A stretch of 15,583 nt of DNA. Source: SZUA-287 sp036397975. Its GTDB lineage: Bacteria > Bacteroidota > Ignavibacteria > UBA10030 > UBA6906. Made by a program: the position numbers and the translations under genes. Under the pieces are notes generated by a model that ran no database searches, was not told where the DNA came from, and worked only from the letters and a program-made list of their open reading frames with translations. This document shows positions 5,954 through 13,649 of the stretch, piece by piece; position 1 is the first letter of the stretch; each line of letters begins with the position of its first letter. Where the stretch lies: assembly GCA_036397975.1 (NCBI GenBank), contig DASWHW010000231.1:1-15583 (forward strand), read 5' to 3'.

Positions 5954-6118
5954 GGTGTTACATATTGTAACAAACAAACTGACGATTATTCAGAGCAACA
6001 ACTGGCAGATATAAGGAATATTACGCATCATGTGAAGGAACTTGATCACGATTACATCAGGAACTGGGTTGAAAAACTAGGCTTGACGGGGATACACAAA
6101 AGAATAGAAAATGAGTGA
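5954..6118 (+). pseudogene. 3' remnant of a nucleotidyltransferase-like gene
   Basis: An open stretch without its own start, following a TGA at 5951. Its C-terminal residues include YSEQQLADIRNI, then LDHDYIRNWVEKLGL and a final IENE. This is the typical end of minimal or AbiEii-like nucleotidyltransferases, which close with SExHLxDIR and then LDxxYIxxWxxxLGL. The catalytic N-terminal part (GSxxxxxDxD) is absent: upstream lies the HD gene, only 20 bases away. The remnant ends in TGA 6116-6118, overlapping the ATG of the next gene by 8 bases, as expected if the two once formed an operon. The family assignment is from memory of the pattern and is moderate. Confidence 0.5.
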
Positions 6119-6368
6119 CACCAACATCGAAATTGAAAAGCGTTTGCGGGAACAAATGTCAGCGAAGTCTCCCGAAGAGCGAATTACCTCTGCATTGTCG
6201 ATGTTCTCTTTTGCAAAGCAATTGGCTCAGGCCAGGATACAGCGAGATGGGCCATTACCGCCTGGTATCCTCCGGCAACGCCTTTTTCTTCATTTCTATG
6301 GACGAGATTTTGATGAACGAACGCTTCAGAAGATTCTCCTTCATTTGGATCGGGTAGAAGACCCATAG
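6111..6368 (+). CDS. small conserved protein, probable partner of the lost nucleotidyltransferase
   Basis: An 85-aa soluble protein, largely helical. It starts SDTNIEIEKRLREQM, followed by SPEERITSALSMFSFAKQLAQARI (about 20-43), then LPPGILRQRLFLHFYGRDFDE and a final helix. This pattern (SPEER, a helix, then LR..LFL.FYG.DF) resembles small proteins found beside nucleotidyltransferase genes in environmental bacteria. I do not know a characterised member. Its ATG overlaps the end of the nucleotidyltransferase remnant by 8 bases and no strong ribosome-binding site is visible, so it was probably translated by coupling. It now appears orphaned. A toxin-antitoxin role is possible for such pairs but not shown here. 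Confidence 0.65.
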   Translation: MSDTNIEIEKRLREQMSAKSPEERITSALSMFSFAKQLAQARIQRDGPLPPGILRQRLFLHFYGRDFDERTLQKILLHLDRVEDP

Positions 6369-6427
6369 CCACACAACAGCCGAAGCGTCTCCACCATGCA
6401 ACTCATCCACCTCCAAACACATTATTA

Positions 6428-8089
6428 ATGAAAGTGCTCATCGTTGTTCACCTCATTTGTTTCCTTGTATTTCCTCTTCACGCCCAAGAAGCAGACCTTG
6501 CAATCATCAATGCAAAAGTTTGGACGGCTGATGAAGCGAACCAAAGGGCAGAAGCGTTTGCAGTGAGGGCTGGAAAGTTCGTCTTTGTCGGGACTACAGA
6601 AGAAGTCATGCAATGGGTGGGGAAGGAGACGAAAGTGATCGACGCCGAAGGCAAGCTCGTCCTTCCCGGCCTTATCGATAACCACACTCACTTCTTGAGT
6701 GGCGGATTTCAATTACAAAGTGTCGATCTGAGAGATGCGAAGAACGAAACTGAATTTGCCGAAAGAATCAAAACGAGGGCGGACAAATACCCGAATCGTT
6801 GGATCAGCGGCGGCGACTGGGATCACGACAACTGGCCCGGCGGGAACCTTCCAACAAAAGAACTGATCGACAAACAAACGCCGAACACTCCTGTCTTTGT
6901 GAGCAGGTATGATGGACATATGGCGCTGGCGAACAGTGTCGTCTTGAAGATTGCTGGAATAACCGAAGACACTCCAGATCCACCCGGTGGAACTATTGTG
7001 AAAGATCCTGTCACCGGTGAACCAACTGGCATCCTCAAGGACGAAGCGATGTCGTTCGTTTATCGACACATGCCTGAAGCTTCCGAGGATGAGCTGATGG
7101 AAGCTGCGCGGCTTGCGCTGGCGGAAGCAAGGAAATTTGGACTGACCAGTATTCAGGATATGGCGTTCAGTTCTCATGTAAAGATATACAAGAGGCTGAA
7201 GGAAGAGGGTGAGCTTACGGCGCGCATGTATTGCCGCTTACCGATCGGCATGACGGATGAACTGATCAAGGCCGGCATGAAAGCAGGCGACGGCGACGAG
7301 TGGATACGCACCGGCTCCCTCAAGGCATTCGCAGATGGCTCGCTTGGGTCTTCGACCGCCCTGTTCTTCGAACCGTATGATTCGGATCCGACAACACGCG
7401 GACTTCCGAGCGACCTCGTCCTGGATGGTCGGTTGGAAAAATGGGCAATGGCCGGCGACAGGGCAGGGATGCAGCTTTCGATCCACGCCATCGGGGATAG
7501 TGCCAACGGCCTCATGCTCGATCTTTTCGAAAAAATAATCCACGAGAATCCTCGGTGGGACAGACGGTTTCGCATCGAACACGCACAGCATATTCGTCCC
7601 CCCGACTTCAAACGATTTGCCCGTCTTCACGTTATTGCGTCAGTCCAACCGTACCATGCAATCGACGATGGTCGATGGGCAGAAAGCCGCATCGGCCATG
7701 AGCGCTGCAAGACAACGTATGCGTTCAAATCCTTTCTTGATGCTGGAGTTCGCCTGTCCTTCGGCAGTGATTGGACAGTTGCGCCGTTGAATCCATTCCT
7801 TGGCATTTACGCAGCCGTAACACGCCGGACGACTGATGGAAACAATCCTGAAGGCTGGTTCCCTGAACAAAAGATCTCCGTAGAAGAAGCGCTGAAGGCC
7901 TACACGATGAATAACGCCTACGCCTCTTTTGAAGAGAACGTGAAGGGGTCCATTCGTTCCGGAAAGTTAGCCGATTTCATAATGGTCGACAGGGATATTC
8001 TCACGATCGATCCCGTCCAAATCGAGGATACAACAGTCCTGGCGACCTTCGTTGGGGGAAAAGAAGTATTTGGATCCGTGACAAACTAA
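6428..8089 (+). CDS. exported amidohydrolase family protein, YtcJ-like
   Basis: A 553-aa metal-dependent hydrolase of the Amidohydro_3/YtcJ group with a Sec signal peptide (MKVLIVVHLICFLVFPLHA, cleavage before QEADLAI), so it is probably periplasmic. The small beta-sandwich is at 22-80. The barrel starts with LPGLIDNHTHF (His86, His88), followed by SGGDWDHDNW, LKAFADGSLGSSTAL (about 298-312), SIHAIGD (His353), RIEHAQHI (His385, His388) and SFGSDW (Asp448), all in the family order, so the metal site looks intact. The C-terminal segment GSIRSGKLADFIMVDRDI closes the sandwich. The reaction is hydrolysis of an amide or related bond; the natural substrate of YtcJ-like enzymes is unknown. The ATG has no clear ribosome-binding site, but the signal peptide fixes it. 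It precedes the deacylase cluster by about 170-280 bases. Confidence 0.9.
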   Translation: MKVLIVVHLICFLVFPLHAQEADLAIINAKVWTADEANQRAEAFAVRAGKFVFVGTTEEVMQWVGKETKVIDAEGKLVLPGLIDNHTHFLSGGFQLQSVDLRDAKNETEFAERIKTRADKYPNRWISGGDWDHDNWPGGNLPTKELIDKQTPNTPVFVSRYDGHMALANSVVLKIAGITEDTPDPPGGTIVKDPVTGEPTGILKDEAMSFVYRHMPEASEDELMEAARLALAEARKFGLTSIQDMAFSSHVKIYKRLKEEGELTARMYCRLPIGMTDELIKAGMKAGDGDEWIRTGSLKAFADGSLGSSTALFFEPYDSDPTTRGLPSDLVLDGRLEKWAMAGDRAGMQLSIHAIGDSANGLMLDLFEKIIHENPRWDRRFRIEHAQHIRPPDFKRFARLHVIASVQPYHAIDDGRWAESRIGHERCKTTYAFKSFLDAGVRLSFGSDWTVAPLNPFLGIYAAVTRRTTDGNNPEGWFPEQKISVEEALKAYTMNNAYASFEENVKGSIRSGKLADFIMVDRDILTIDPVQIEDTTVLATFVGGKEVFGSVTN

Positions 8090-8146
8090 CAGCGCCGCTT
8101 CCTCGTTCATTGTTAATGCAGGATAGCGAATCATTCGGCGTCCAGC

Positions 8147-8175
8147 TTGCACGAATTGTGATTATCTCCTATATT
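8147..8175 (+). promoter_or_regulatory. promoter of the deacylase-truA-GH13 gene run (TTGCAC-17-TATATT)
   Basis: The -35-like TTGCAC (8147-8152), a 17-bp spacer and the -10-like TATATT (8170-8175) lie in the gap after the amidohydrolase gene and before the small ORF at 8262. The box sequences and spacing match P1-P3, but the spacer does not contain TTTCATTCC, so it is a general rather than a shared specific promoter. Confidence 0.55.
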
Positions 8176-8261
8176 CGAAACAGGAATCACCACGCGGCTC
8201 GCCCGTATTTTCCTCACCCAACTAGCGCATCGTCTCAACCTGCAAGGACGACCTCATCGCC

Positions 8262-8372
8262 ATGAAACGAAGGCTGATTCTTCTTACTCTCATTTTCATT
8301 ACGCCGGCTATTTCGCAGCAGCGCGTAAAGACGGGCGAGAACTACATCTATCCGATTGGAGCATCGAAATGA
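8262..8372 (+). CDS. 36-aa ORF with signal-peptide-like start, coupled to the next gene
   Basis: A short ORF of 36 residues. Its start MKRRLILLTLIFITPAISQQ looks like a complete Sec signal peptide, followed by only about 16 residues (RVKTGENYIYPIGASK). Its TGA overlaps the ATG of the deacylase gene in an ATGA arrangement, which favours translational coupling. It lies about 85 bases downstream of the predicted promoter. It could be a real small exported peptide, a leader ORF, or the 5' stump of a once larger gene whose remainder was deleted. There is no clear ribosome-binding site. I do not recognise homologues. Confidence 0.45.
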   Translation: MKRRLILLTLIFITPAISQQRVKTGENYIYPIGASK

Positions 8373-10066
8373 AATTACTCGGGAAAACAATCCTCGGTCT
8401 GGCACTTGTCGGGTTTGGGTCGATACTTCTCCAATCCTGTGGCAAAGAGCCGGATTTTGATATCATTATCCGTGGCGGCACAGTCTACGATGGGAATGGC
8501 TCATCTCCGTTTGTCGGCGATGTTGCAATTAATGCGGACACGATTGTGGTGGTAGGAAAAACTACCAACGTACGTGGCCGTCGGGAGATCAATGCAACCG
8601 GACTTGCGGTTGCACCGGGGTTCATCAATATGTTGAGCTGGGCCGATGAATCGTTGATCATCGACGGAAAGTCACAGGGCGATATTCGACAAGGCGTAAC
8701 GCTGGAGGTGTTTGGCGAAGGCTGGTCGGATGGGCCCCTGAACGACTCGATGAAGGCGGAAAGCGTGCGACGGCAGGGAGACCTGAAGTACGACATCGCA
8801 TGGACGACCCTCAACGAATATCTTGAGTATCTTGTCGCGAAAGGCATTTCGCCGAATGTCGCCTCGTTTGTGGGTGCAACGACAGTGCGCATTCACGAGC
8901 TGGGAGAAGAAGATCGCCCCCCGACACCGGAGGAACTCGAGCGCATGAAAGACCTTGTCCGTCAGGCAATGAAGGAGGGGGCACTTGGCGTTGGTTCTTC
9001 GCTGATCTATGCGCCGGCATTCTATGCCAAGACTGATGAGCTTGTGGAGCTTTGCAAAGTTGCAGCGGAATATGATGGAATGTACATCTCGCATATCCGC
9101 AGCGAGGGGAACAGGTTCCTTGAAGCCATCGATGAGTTTCTGACGATAGCTCGTGAGGCGAACATCCGGGCAGAGGTCTATCACTTCAAAGCTGCCGGCA
9201 AATCGAATTGGAACAAACTCGACAAGGCGATCGCAAAGATCGAAGCCGCCCGCGCCTCCGGCATGCACATCACTACTGACATGTATACCTATACTGCTGG
9301 CGCGACCGGACTGGATGCTGCGATGCCTCCGTGGGTGCAAGAGGGAGGCCTGACACGGTGGATTGAGAGGCTGAAGGATAAAGCTATTCGTGCTCAAGTG
9401 CGTAATGAGATGAAGACTCCTACAGACAAATGGGAAAACCTCTATCTGGCGGCGGGAAGCGCGGAGAATGTCCTGCTCGTTGGATTCAAGTCTGAAAAGC
9501 TTAAGACTCTCACTGGAAAGACTCTGGCAGAGGTGGCTGCGATGCGCGGAACGAGTCCCGAAGAAACGGCAATGGATCTGGTGGTGGAAGATGAGAGCCG
9601 CGTGGCGACCGTCTACTTTTTGATGTCAGAAGAGAACATCAAGAAAAAGATCGCACTCCCATTCATGAGCTTCGGCTCCGATGCAGAATCGTCGGCGCCG
9701 GAGGGAGTGTTCCTCAAATCGAATCCCCATCCGCGCGCGTACGGAAATTTTGCACGCTTACTCGGGAAATATGTTCGTGAAGAAGGAGTGATTCGAATTG
9801 AGGAGGCGATTCGCCGATTGACTTCACTTCCGGCGAAGAACCTTCAGATCAAAAGACGCGGCTCTCTCGAAACAGGAGCATACGCTGACATTGCAATTTT
9901 TGATGAAGGAACCATCGCTGACATGGCAACGTACGAACAGCCACATCAGTTTGCTACAGGAATGAAATACGTCATTGTAAATGGGACAGTTGTGCTGGAC
10001 GACGGTGATCATACCGGCGCGACACCCGGCCGCGTCGTTCGTGGTCCGGGATACAAAGGACAATAG
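8369..10066 (+). CDS. N-acyl-D-amino-acid deacylase (D-aminoacylase)-like lipoprotein
   Basis: A 565-aa amidohydrolase-superfamily protein of the D-aminoacylase group. The signal peptide has a Cys at 24 after ILLQS, so it is a likely lipoprotein. Family landmarks are DIIIRGGTVYDGNG (31-44), YISHIRSEG with His242, AEVYHFKAAG with His272, MSFGSDAESSAPE with Asp438, NPHPRAYGNFARLLGKYVRE (452-471) and a C-terminal RRGSLETGAYADIAIFD. The expected HxH strand (PGFIDxHTHDD) is replaced by PGFINMLSWADESL, and the GNCG metal-cysteine motif by FGEGWSDGP (about 115-123). It therefore belongs to a variant subfamily with a changed metal site. The presumed reaction is hydrolysis of N-acyl-D-amino acids or related amides in the envelope. 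It overlaps the upstream small ORF (ATGA) and is followed after 2 bases by the Dabb gene. Confidence 0.85.
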   Translation: MKLLGKTILGLALVGFGSILLQSCGKEPDFDIIIRGGTVYDGNGSSPFVGDVAINADTIVVVGKTTNVRGRREINATGLAVAPGFINMLSWADESLIIDGKSQGDIRQGVTLEVFGEGWSDGPLNDSMKAESVRRQGDLKYDIAWTTLNEYLEYLVAKGISPNVASFVGATTVRIHELGEEDRPPTPEELERMKDLVRQAMKEGALGVGSSLIYAPAFYAKTDELVELCKVAAEYDGMYISHIRSEGNRFLEAIDEFLTIAREANIRAEVYHFKAAGKSNWNKLDKAIAKIEAARASGMHITTDMYTYTAGATGLDAAMPPWVQEGGLTRWIERLKDKAIRAQVRNEMKTPTDKWENLYLAAGSAENVLLVGFKSEKLKTLTGKTLAEVAAMRGTSPEETAMDLVVEDESRVATVYFLMSEENIKKKIALPFMSFGSDAESSAPEGVFLKSNPHPRAYGNFARLLGKYVREEGVIRIEEAIRRLTSLPAKNLQIKRRGSLETGAYADIAIFDEGTIADMATYEQPHQFATGMKYVIVNGTVVLDDGDHTGATPGRVVRGPGYKGQ

Positions 10067-10068
10067 AC

Positions 10069-10371
10069 ATGATCAAACACATTGTCTTCTGGCGCTTCAA
10101 AGAGTCTGCTGAGGGCGCTTCGAAAGAAGCGAATCTCCAGAAAGCAAAATCGTTATTCGAGGGATTACGGGGAAAGATCAAGGAGATCGACGTGTTCGAG
10201 GTCGGGATAAACTTTGACGCAAGCGCTGATGCTGTTGATCTTGTGTTATACTCGGAATTCCCGAAAATGGAAGATCTCCGATCCTATCAAAAACATCCTG
10301 AACATATGAAGGTTGTGGAGTTTATCGGGAAAGCAAAATCAGAAAAAAGAATAGCGGATTACGAGATATAG
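10069..10371 (+). CDS. Dabb family protein (stress-responsive A/B barrel domain)
   Basis: A 100-aa protein made of a single dimeric alpha-beta barrel (Dabb, Pfam PF07876). It starts MIKHIVFWRFKE, has a helix LFEGLRGKI, the strand VDLVLYSEFPKMEDLRSYQKHPEH with the family's characteristic HPEHxxV, and ends in YEI. Length is typical. Such proteins sit in many catabolic clusters, and a few members are enzymes such as olivetolic acid cyclase, but most have no known activity. It starts 2 bases after the deacylase stop, so the two are surely cotranscribed. It is cytoplasmic, with no signal peptide. Confidence 0.88.
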   Translation: MIKHIVFWRFKESAEGASKEANLQKAKSLFEGLRGKIKEIDVFEVGINFDASADAVDLVLYSEFPKMEDLRSYQKHPEHMKVVEFIGKAKSEKRIADYEI

Positions 10372-10407
10372 GCGATCCGGAAATTCAAATCCAATTTTAA
10401 GGTGAAT

Positions 10408-12477
10408 ATGAAACGTCTTTTCCTAAGCCTGAAATACTCAGTCCTCTGCGTGGTGATGCTTTCCTCGTCGCATGGCCTCAGCCAGACTGATCCGGACCTC
10501 CTTGAAACGAAGTTGCGAGATCTCTTCCACGAGGCGCTCAGCGGTGAGCTGGCGAAGGATCACGTCATTCAGATAACGCGCCATCATCGCATTCAGGGAT
10601 CGCGCGGATACCGCAACGCCGCGCAATATGTTCTCGGACAGTTACGTTCGTATGGATTCGGCGAGAAAGAGGCATTCGTCGAATCCTTTGTCTCCGATGG
10701 CAAATACTCCTATCAAACCTGGCAATCACCTTCAGGATGGGACGTCACTTCGGCGGAGTTGCGCATGGTGGAGCCGGCTGGGGAGCTCATCGTGAGCTAT
10801 CCGGAAATTGCGATGAGCCTCATGACATATTCAAACTCCGGCGAAGCAACAGCAGAGCTTGTCTGGGTTGGGAGAGGGACTAGCGACGAGGATTATCTGG
10901 GCAAGCAGGTTGTCGGGAAGTTTGTGTTGGCGACCGGGTATGGCGGAGATGTTCATCGTCTTGCTGTCTTGAAATATGGAGCCCGCGCCGTTATCTGCTA
11001 TCTTGATGACGAACGTGCACAGGAGTATCCCGACATGCTTCAGTATACCGGCATGTGGCCGAAGACCGAGGAGTTGCTGCGCGTGACCTGGGGTTTCAAC
11101 CTGACGAATCGACAAGGAACAAAACTCCGCAAGCTGTTGGACGGAGGCAAAAAAGTCGTGATGCAGGGGAGGGTCAAAGGGACGGGACTCGAACCATATT
11201 TCATGGATGTTGTCGTTGCACGCATTCGTGGTGTGGATACGCCGGAAGAGGAAGTTGTCTTTAGCGCCCATCTTGACCATCCCAAAGAGTCGGCAAACGA
11301 CAACGCAAGCGGTTCCGCTGCGATCCTAGACATCGCTCGAACAATGAACGATCTCATTGACCGAGGCAAGATCCCGCGACCAAAAAAAACCATTCGCTTC
11401 CTCTGGGTGCCGGAATTTTTCGGGACGATGGCCTATATCGATGCACATCAGGAATTGCTCGGTCCGGGTTTGAATGGGAAGGTCCTGGCCAACATAAATA
11501 TGGATATGGTGGGTGAACATCCGGAAATATTGCATTCAAAACTCCTGATCACGCGAACACCTCTTTCTCTCCCCTCGGTGCTGAACGATGCGGTTGCAGC
11601 AATGGCGGAAATGGTTGATGAACTCGACGTGCGTACCCCACGCGGCAGTCTCTCACAATTCAACTATCGGATCACACCGTACAGTGGCGGCAGTGACCAT
11701 ATGATGTTCATCGACAGGAAAGTTCCCGGCGTTATGTTCTCTCACGATGACTATACGCATCACACGTCGGAAGACACTCCCGATAAAGTTGATCCTGTCG
11801 AACTGGAGCGGTGCGAGATCATTGCAACAAGTGCTCTCTGGTATCTTGCAAACCTTGAACCTGCGCAAGGAACCGACCTCGCTCACTGGGCAACTGCCCA
11901 GGGCATGAAGCGGCTTGGAATGGCATACCGGAGAAGCGTGCGCATGATTCAAGAGGCCGATCGTAGTGTTGCACTTCCAGCGCTCACGGAATCACAAAAC
12001 GTTCTGGATTACGCTGCGAAGCAGGAAATCGATGCACTCAGCTCCATTCTTACCTTCAACAACGCATCGAATGTTCGTCGGACGGTTGATGTAATGAAAA
12101 CACAGTTGAAGACACAATTCGACAATTACACGAATCTTCTCCGTGTGGCGGCAACGGAAAAAGGTGTCTCTCCCGGCGCAGCCGTCTCTCTTCCGGAATC
12201 GCCCGACCGCCGCATTCCCATTCGCCTGACACGAGGCCCTCTCGCCTTGGATCTTCCGGAGGCAAAGCTCTCGCCACAAGCCGCCGCATGGTATAAAATG
12301 CCGGACTTTCCCCTTTCGGGAGAGGTACGATTCGAATTGGTGAACTTCATCGATGGTAAGCGGACAGTCTCTGAAATTCGCAGTGGTCTCGGTGCAGAAT
12401 TCGGAACTACTTCTACAAAAACAGTGAGCCGCTATCTGGATGATCTTGTGCGTGTCGGAGTAGTTCGGTGGAAATAA
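10408..12477 (+). CDS. exported M28-type (zinc aminopeptidase-like) peptidase with C-terminal winged-helix-like domain
   Basis: A 689-aa exported peptidase-like protein. The start ATG 10408 is set by AAGGTG just upstream (an in-frame GTG at 10402 is possible) and gives signal peptide MKRLFLSLKYSVLCVVMLSSSHG. A PA-like segment (about 150-200, GKQVVGKFVLATGYGG and YGARAVICY) precedes the M28 core: FSAHLDHP (His288 or His291), ANDNASG (Asp298), FLWVPEFFGT (Glu336), NMDMVGE (Asp366), GGSDHMMF and YTHHTSEDTPDKVD (His451/452). These supply the usual zinc ligands, but the tandem Glu-Glu of M28 reads Pro-Glu, as in DUF4910-like aminopeptidase families. The last 75 residues (GEVRFELVNFIDGKRTVSEI, then VSRYLDDLVRVGVVRWK) resemble a winged-helix or PqqD-like domain. 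It lies between the Dabb gene and the PLP-enzyme gene, consistent with peptide scavenging. Confidence 0.85.
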   Translation: MKRLFLSLKYSVLCVVMLSSSHGLSQTDPDLLETKLRDLFHEALSGELAKDHVIQITRHHRIQGSRGYRNAAQYVLGQLRSYGFGEKEAFVESFVSDGKYSYQTWQSPSGWDVTSAELRMVEPAGELIVSYPEIAMSLMTYSNSGEATAELVWVGRGTSDEDYLGKQVVGKFVLATGYGGDVHRLAVLKYGARAVICYLDDERAQEYPDMLQYTGMWPKTEELLRVTWGFNLTNRQGTKLRKLLDGGKKVVMQGRVKGTGLEPYFMDVVVARIRGVDTPEEEVVFSAHLDHPKESANDNASGSAAILDIARTMNDLIDRGKIPRPKKTIRFLWVPEFFGTMAYIDAHQELLGPGLNGKVLANINMDMVGEHPEILHSKLLITRTPLSLPSVLNDAVAAMAEMVDELDVRTPRGSLSQFNYRITPYSGGSDHMMFIDRKVPGVMFSHDDYTHHTSEDTPDKVDPVELERCEIIATSALWYLANLEPAQGTDLAHWATAQGMKRLGMAYRRSVRMIQEADRSVALPALTESQNVLDYAAKQEIDALSSILTFNNASNVRRTVDVMKTQLKTQFDNYTNLLRVAATEKGVSPGAAVSLPESPDRRIPIRLTRGPLALDLPEAKLSPQAAAWYKMPDFPLSGEVRFELVNFIDGKRTVSEIRSGLGAEFGTTSTKTVSRYLDDLVRVGVVRWK

Positions 12478-12503
12478 GTGTGGGCGAAAGGTGAATCGTC
12501 TGA

Positions 12504-13649
12504 ATGTCTGAAATCTTCTTCAATCCATATGTAAAACCAACCCGGCACTGGGATTTGCCCACTGATGCGCCAAGGGAATTCCACCGTCGTATGCCCGGGT
12601 ATCTGCCGACGCCGCTCCACGCACTCCCTTTGCTTGCCACCCGTTTTGGTGCTTCATCCGTTCATCTCAAAGACGAGAGCCGACGCCTCGACCTTCCCGC
12701 GTTCAAAATTCTGGGAGCCTCGTGGGCAACCTACCGTGCTTTTGCAGAGAAGCTGCGCTTCTCCCATAAAGAGTGGAAGACCATTGATGATTTGCGGGCA
12801 CTTGTTTCTAAAGCGAAACAGACGACTCTTTTCTCTGCAACCGATGGCAACCACGGTCGTGCAGTGGCTCGTATGGGGGCGCTTCTTGGACTTCCTGTCA
12901 AAATATTCATGCCAAAGGGGACAGTCCAGCCACGCATCGATGCAATAAAAAGTGAAGGCGCAGAAGTGATCATTATCGATGGCACATATGACGATGCGGT
13001 GAAATCAGCAGAAAAAGAGGCGGGGAACAATGGCGTTCTCATTCAGGATACTGGATGGGAGGGCTATGAAACCGTTCCGCGCCGAATCGTGGCAGGATAT
13101 TCAACGATGATGTGGGAGATCAGTGAGGAGTTGGCTGCGTTGGGGAAACAACAGCCGAATATGATTGTCGTTCAGGTTGGTGTTGGGTCCCTCGCGGAAG
13201 CAGTGGTGCGGCACTTCCGTGCGTATCGTCCCAGAAAAGACCTTCGCATATTTGGCGTTGAGCCGGAACGAAGCGCATGCGCATTGGAATCGGTGAAAGC
13301 GAATAAGATTGTCCACTTGCCCGGACCGCACGATTCCATTATGGCAGGGATGAACTGTGGCACGATTTCGTCAACGTCATGGGAGGTTCTTCGCGACGGG
13401 ATCGACTTTTTCATTTCAATTTCTGATGAGAAAGCTCGTGAAGCAATGCGAGTCCTTGCCCGTGAAAAAATTATCTCCGGCGAAACCGGTGGGGGCGGCG
13501 TTGGCGCCATGCTCGAACTTCTCGAAAAAGCGCCGGATGGATTGGGCCTCCCGCCGGACACGGATGTTCTCTTGTTCTCGACTGAAGGCGCAACAGATCC
13601 TGAATCGTATGCATCGATCGTTGGCCACTCCCCCGATGATGTTAACTGA
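12504..13649 (+). CDS. diaminopropionate ammonia-lyase-like PLP enzyme
   Basis: A 381-aa fold-type II PLP enzyme, closest in pattern to diaminopropionate ammonia-lyase (DpaL/YgeX), which converts 2,3-diaminopropionate to pyruvate and ammonia and accepts both D and L forms. Evidence in order: FHRRMPGYLPTPLHALP (26-42), VHLKDESRRLDLPAFKILGAS with the PLP lysine at about 68, ATDGNHGRAVAR (Asp114, matching the catalytic Asp of the E. coli enzyme), QDTGWEGYE (Asp182), QVGVGSLAEAV as the phosphate loop (about 224-234), IMAGMNCGTIS (279-289) and SGETGGGG (325-332). Length is slightly below the usual 400 or so. A threonine-synthase-like relative cannot be fully excluded. The start ATG 12504 has GAAAGGTG 12-18 bases upstream. 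Its TGA shares one base with the ATG of truA. Confidence 0.8.
   Translation: MSEIFFNPYVKPTRHWDLPTDAPREFHRRMPGYLPTPLHALPLLATRFGASSVHLKDESRRLDLPAFKILGASWATYRAFAEKLRFSHKEWKTIDDLRALVSKAKQTTLFSATDGNHGRAVARMGALLGLPVKIFMPKGTVQPRIDAIKSEGAEVIIIDGTYDDAVKSAEKEAGNNGVLIQDTGWEGYETVPRRIVAGYSTMMWEISEELAALGKQQPNMIVVQVGVGSLAEAVVRHFRAYRPRKDLRIFGVEPERSACALESVKANKIVHLPGPHDSIMAGMNCGTISSTSWEVLRDGIDFFISISDEKAREAMRVLAREKIISGETGGGGVGAMLELLEKAPDGLGLPPDTDVLLFSTEGATDPESYASIVGHSPDDVN

Noticed and set aside
8672..9397. 241-aa open frame on the minus strand
   Set aside because: It lies wholly inside the deacylase gene, which carries clear family motifs, and its translation has no recognisable pattern. It is a codon-bias shadow.
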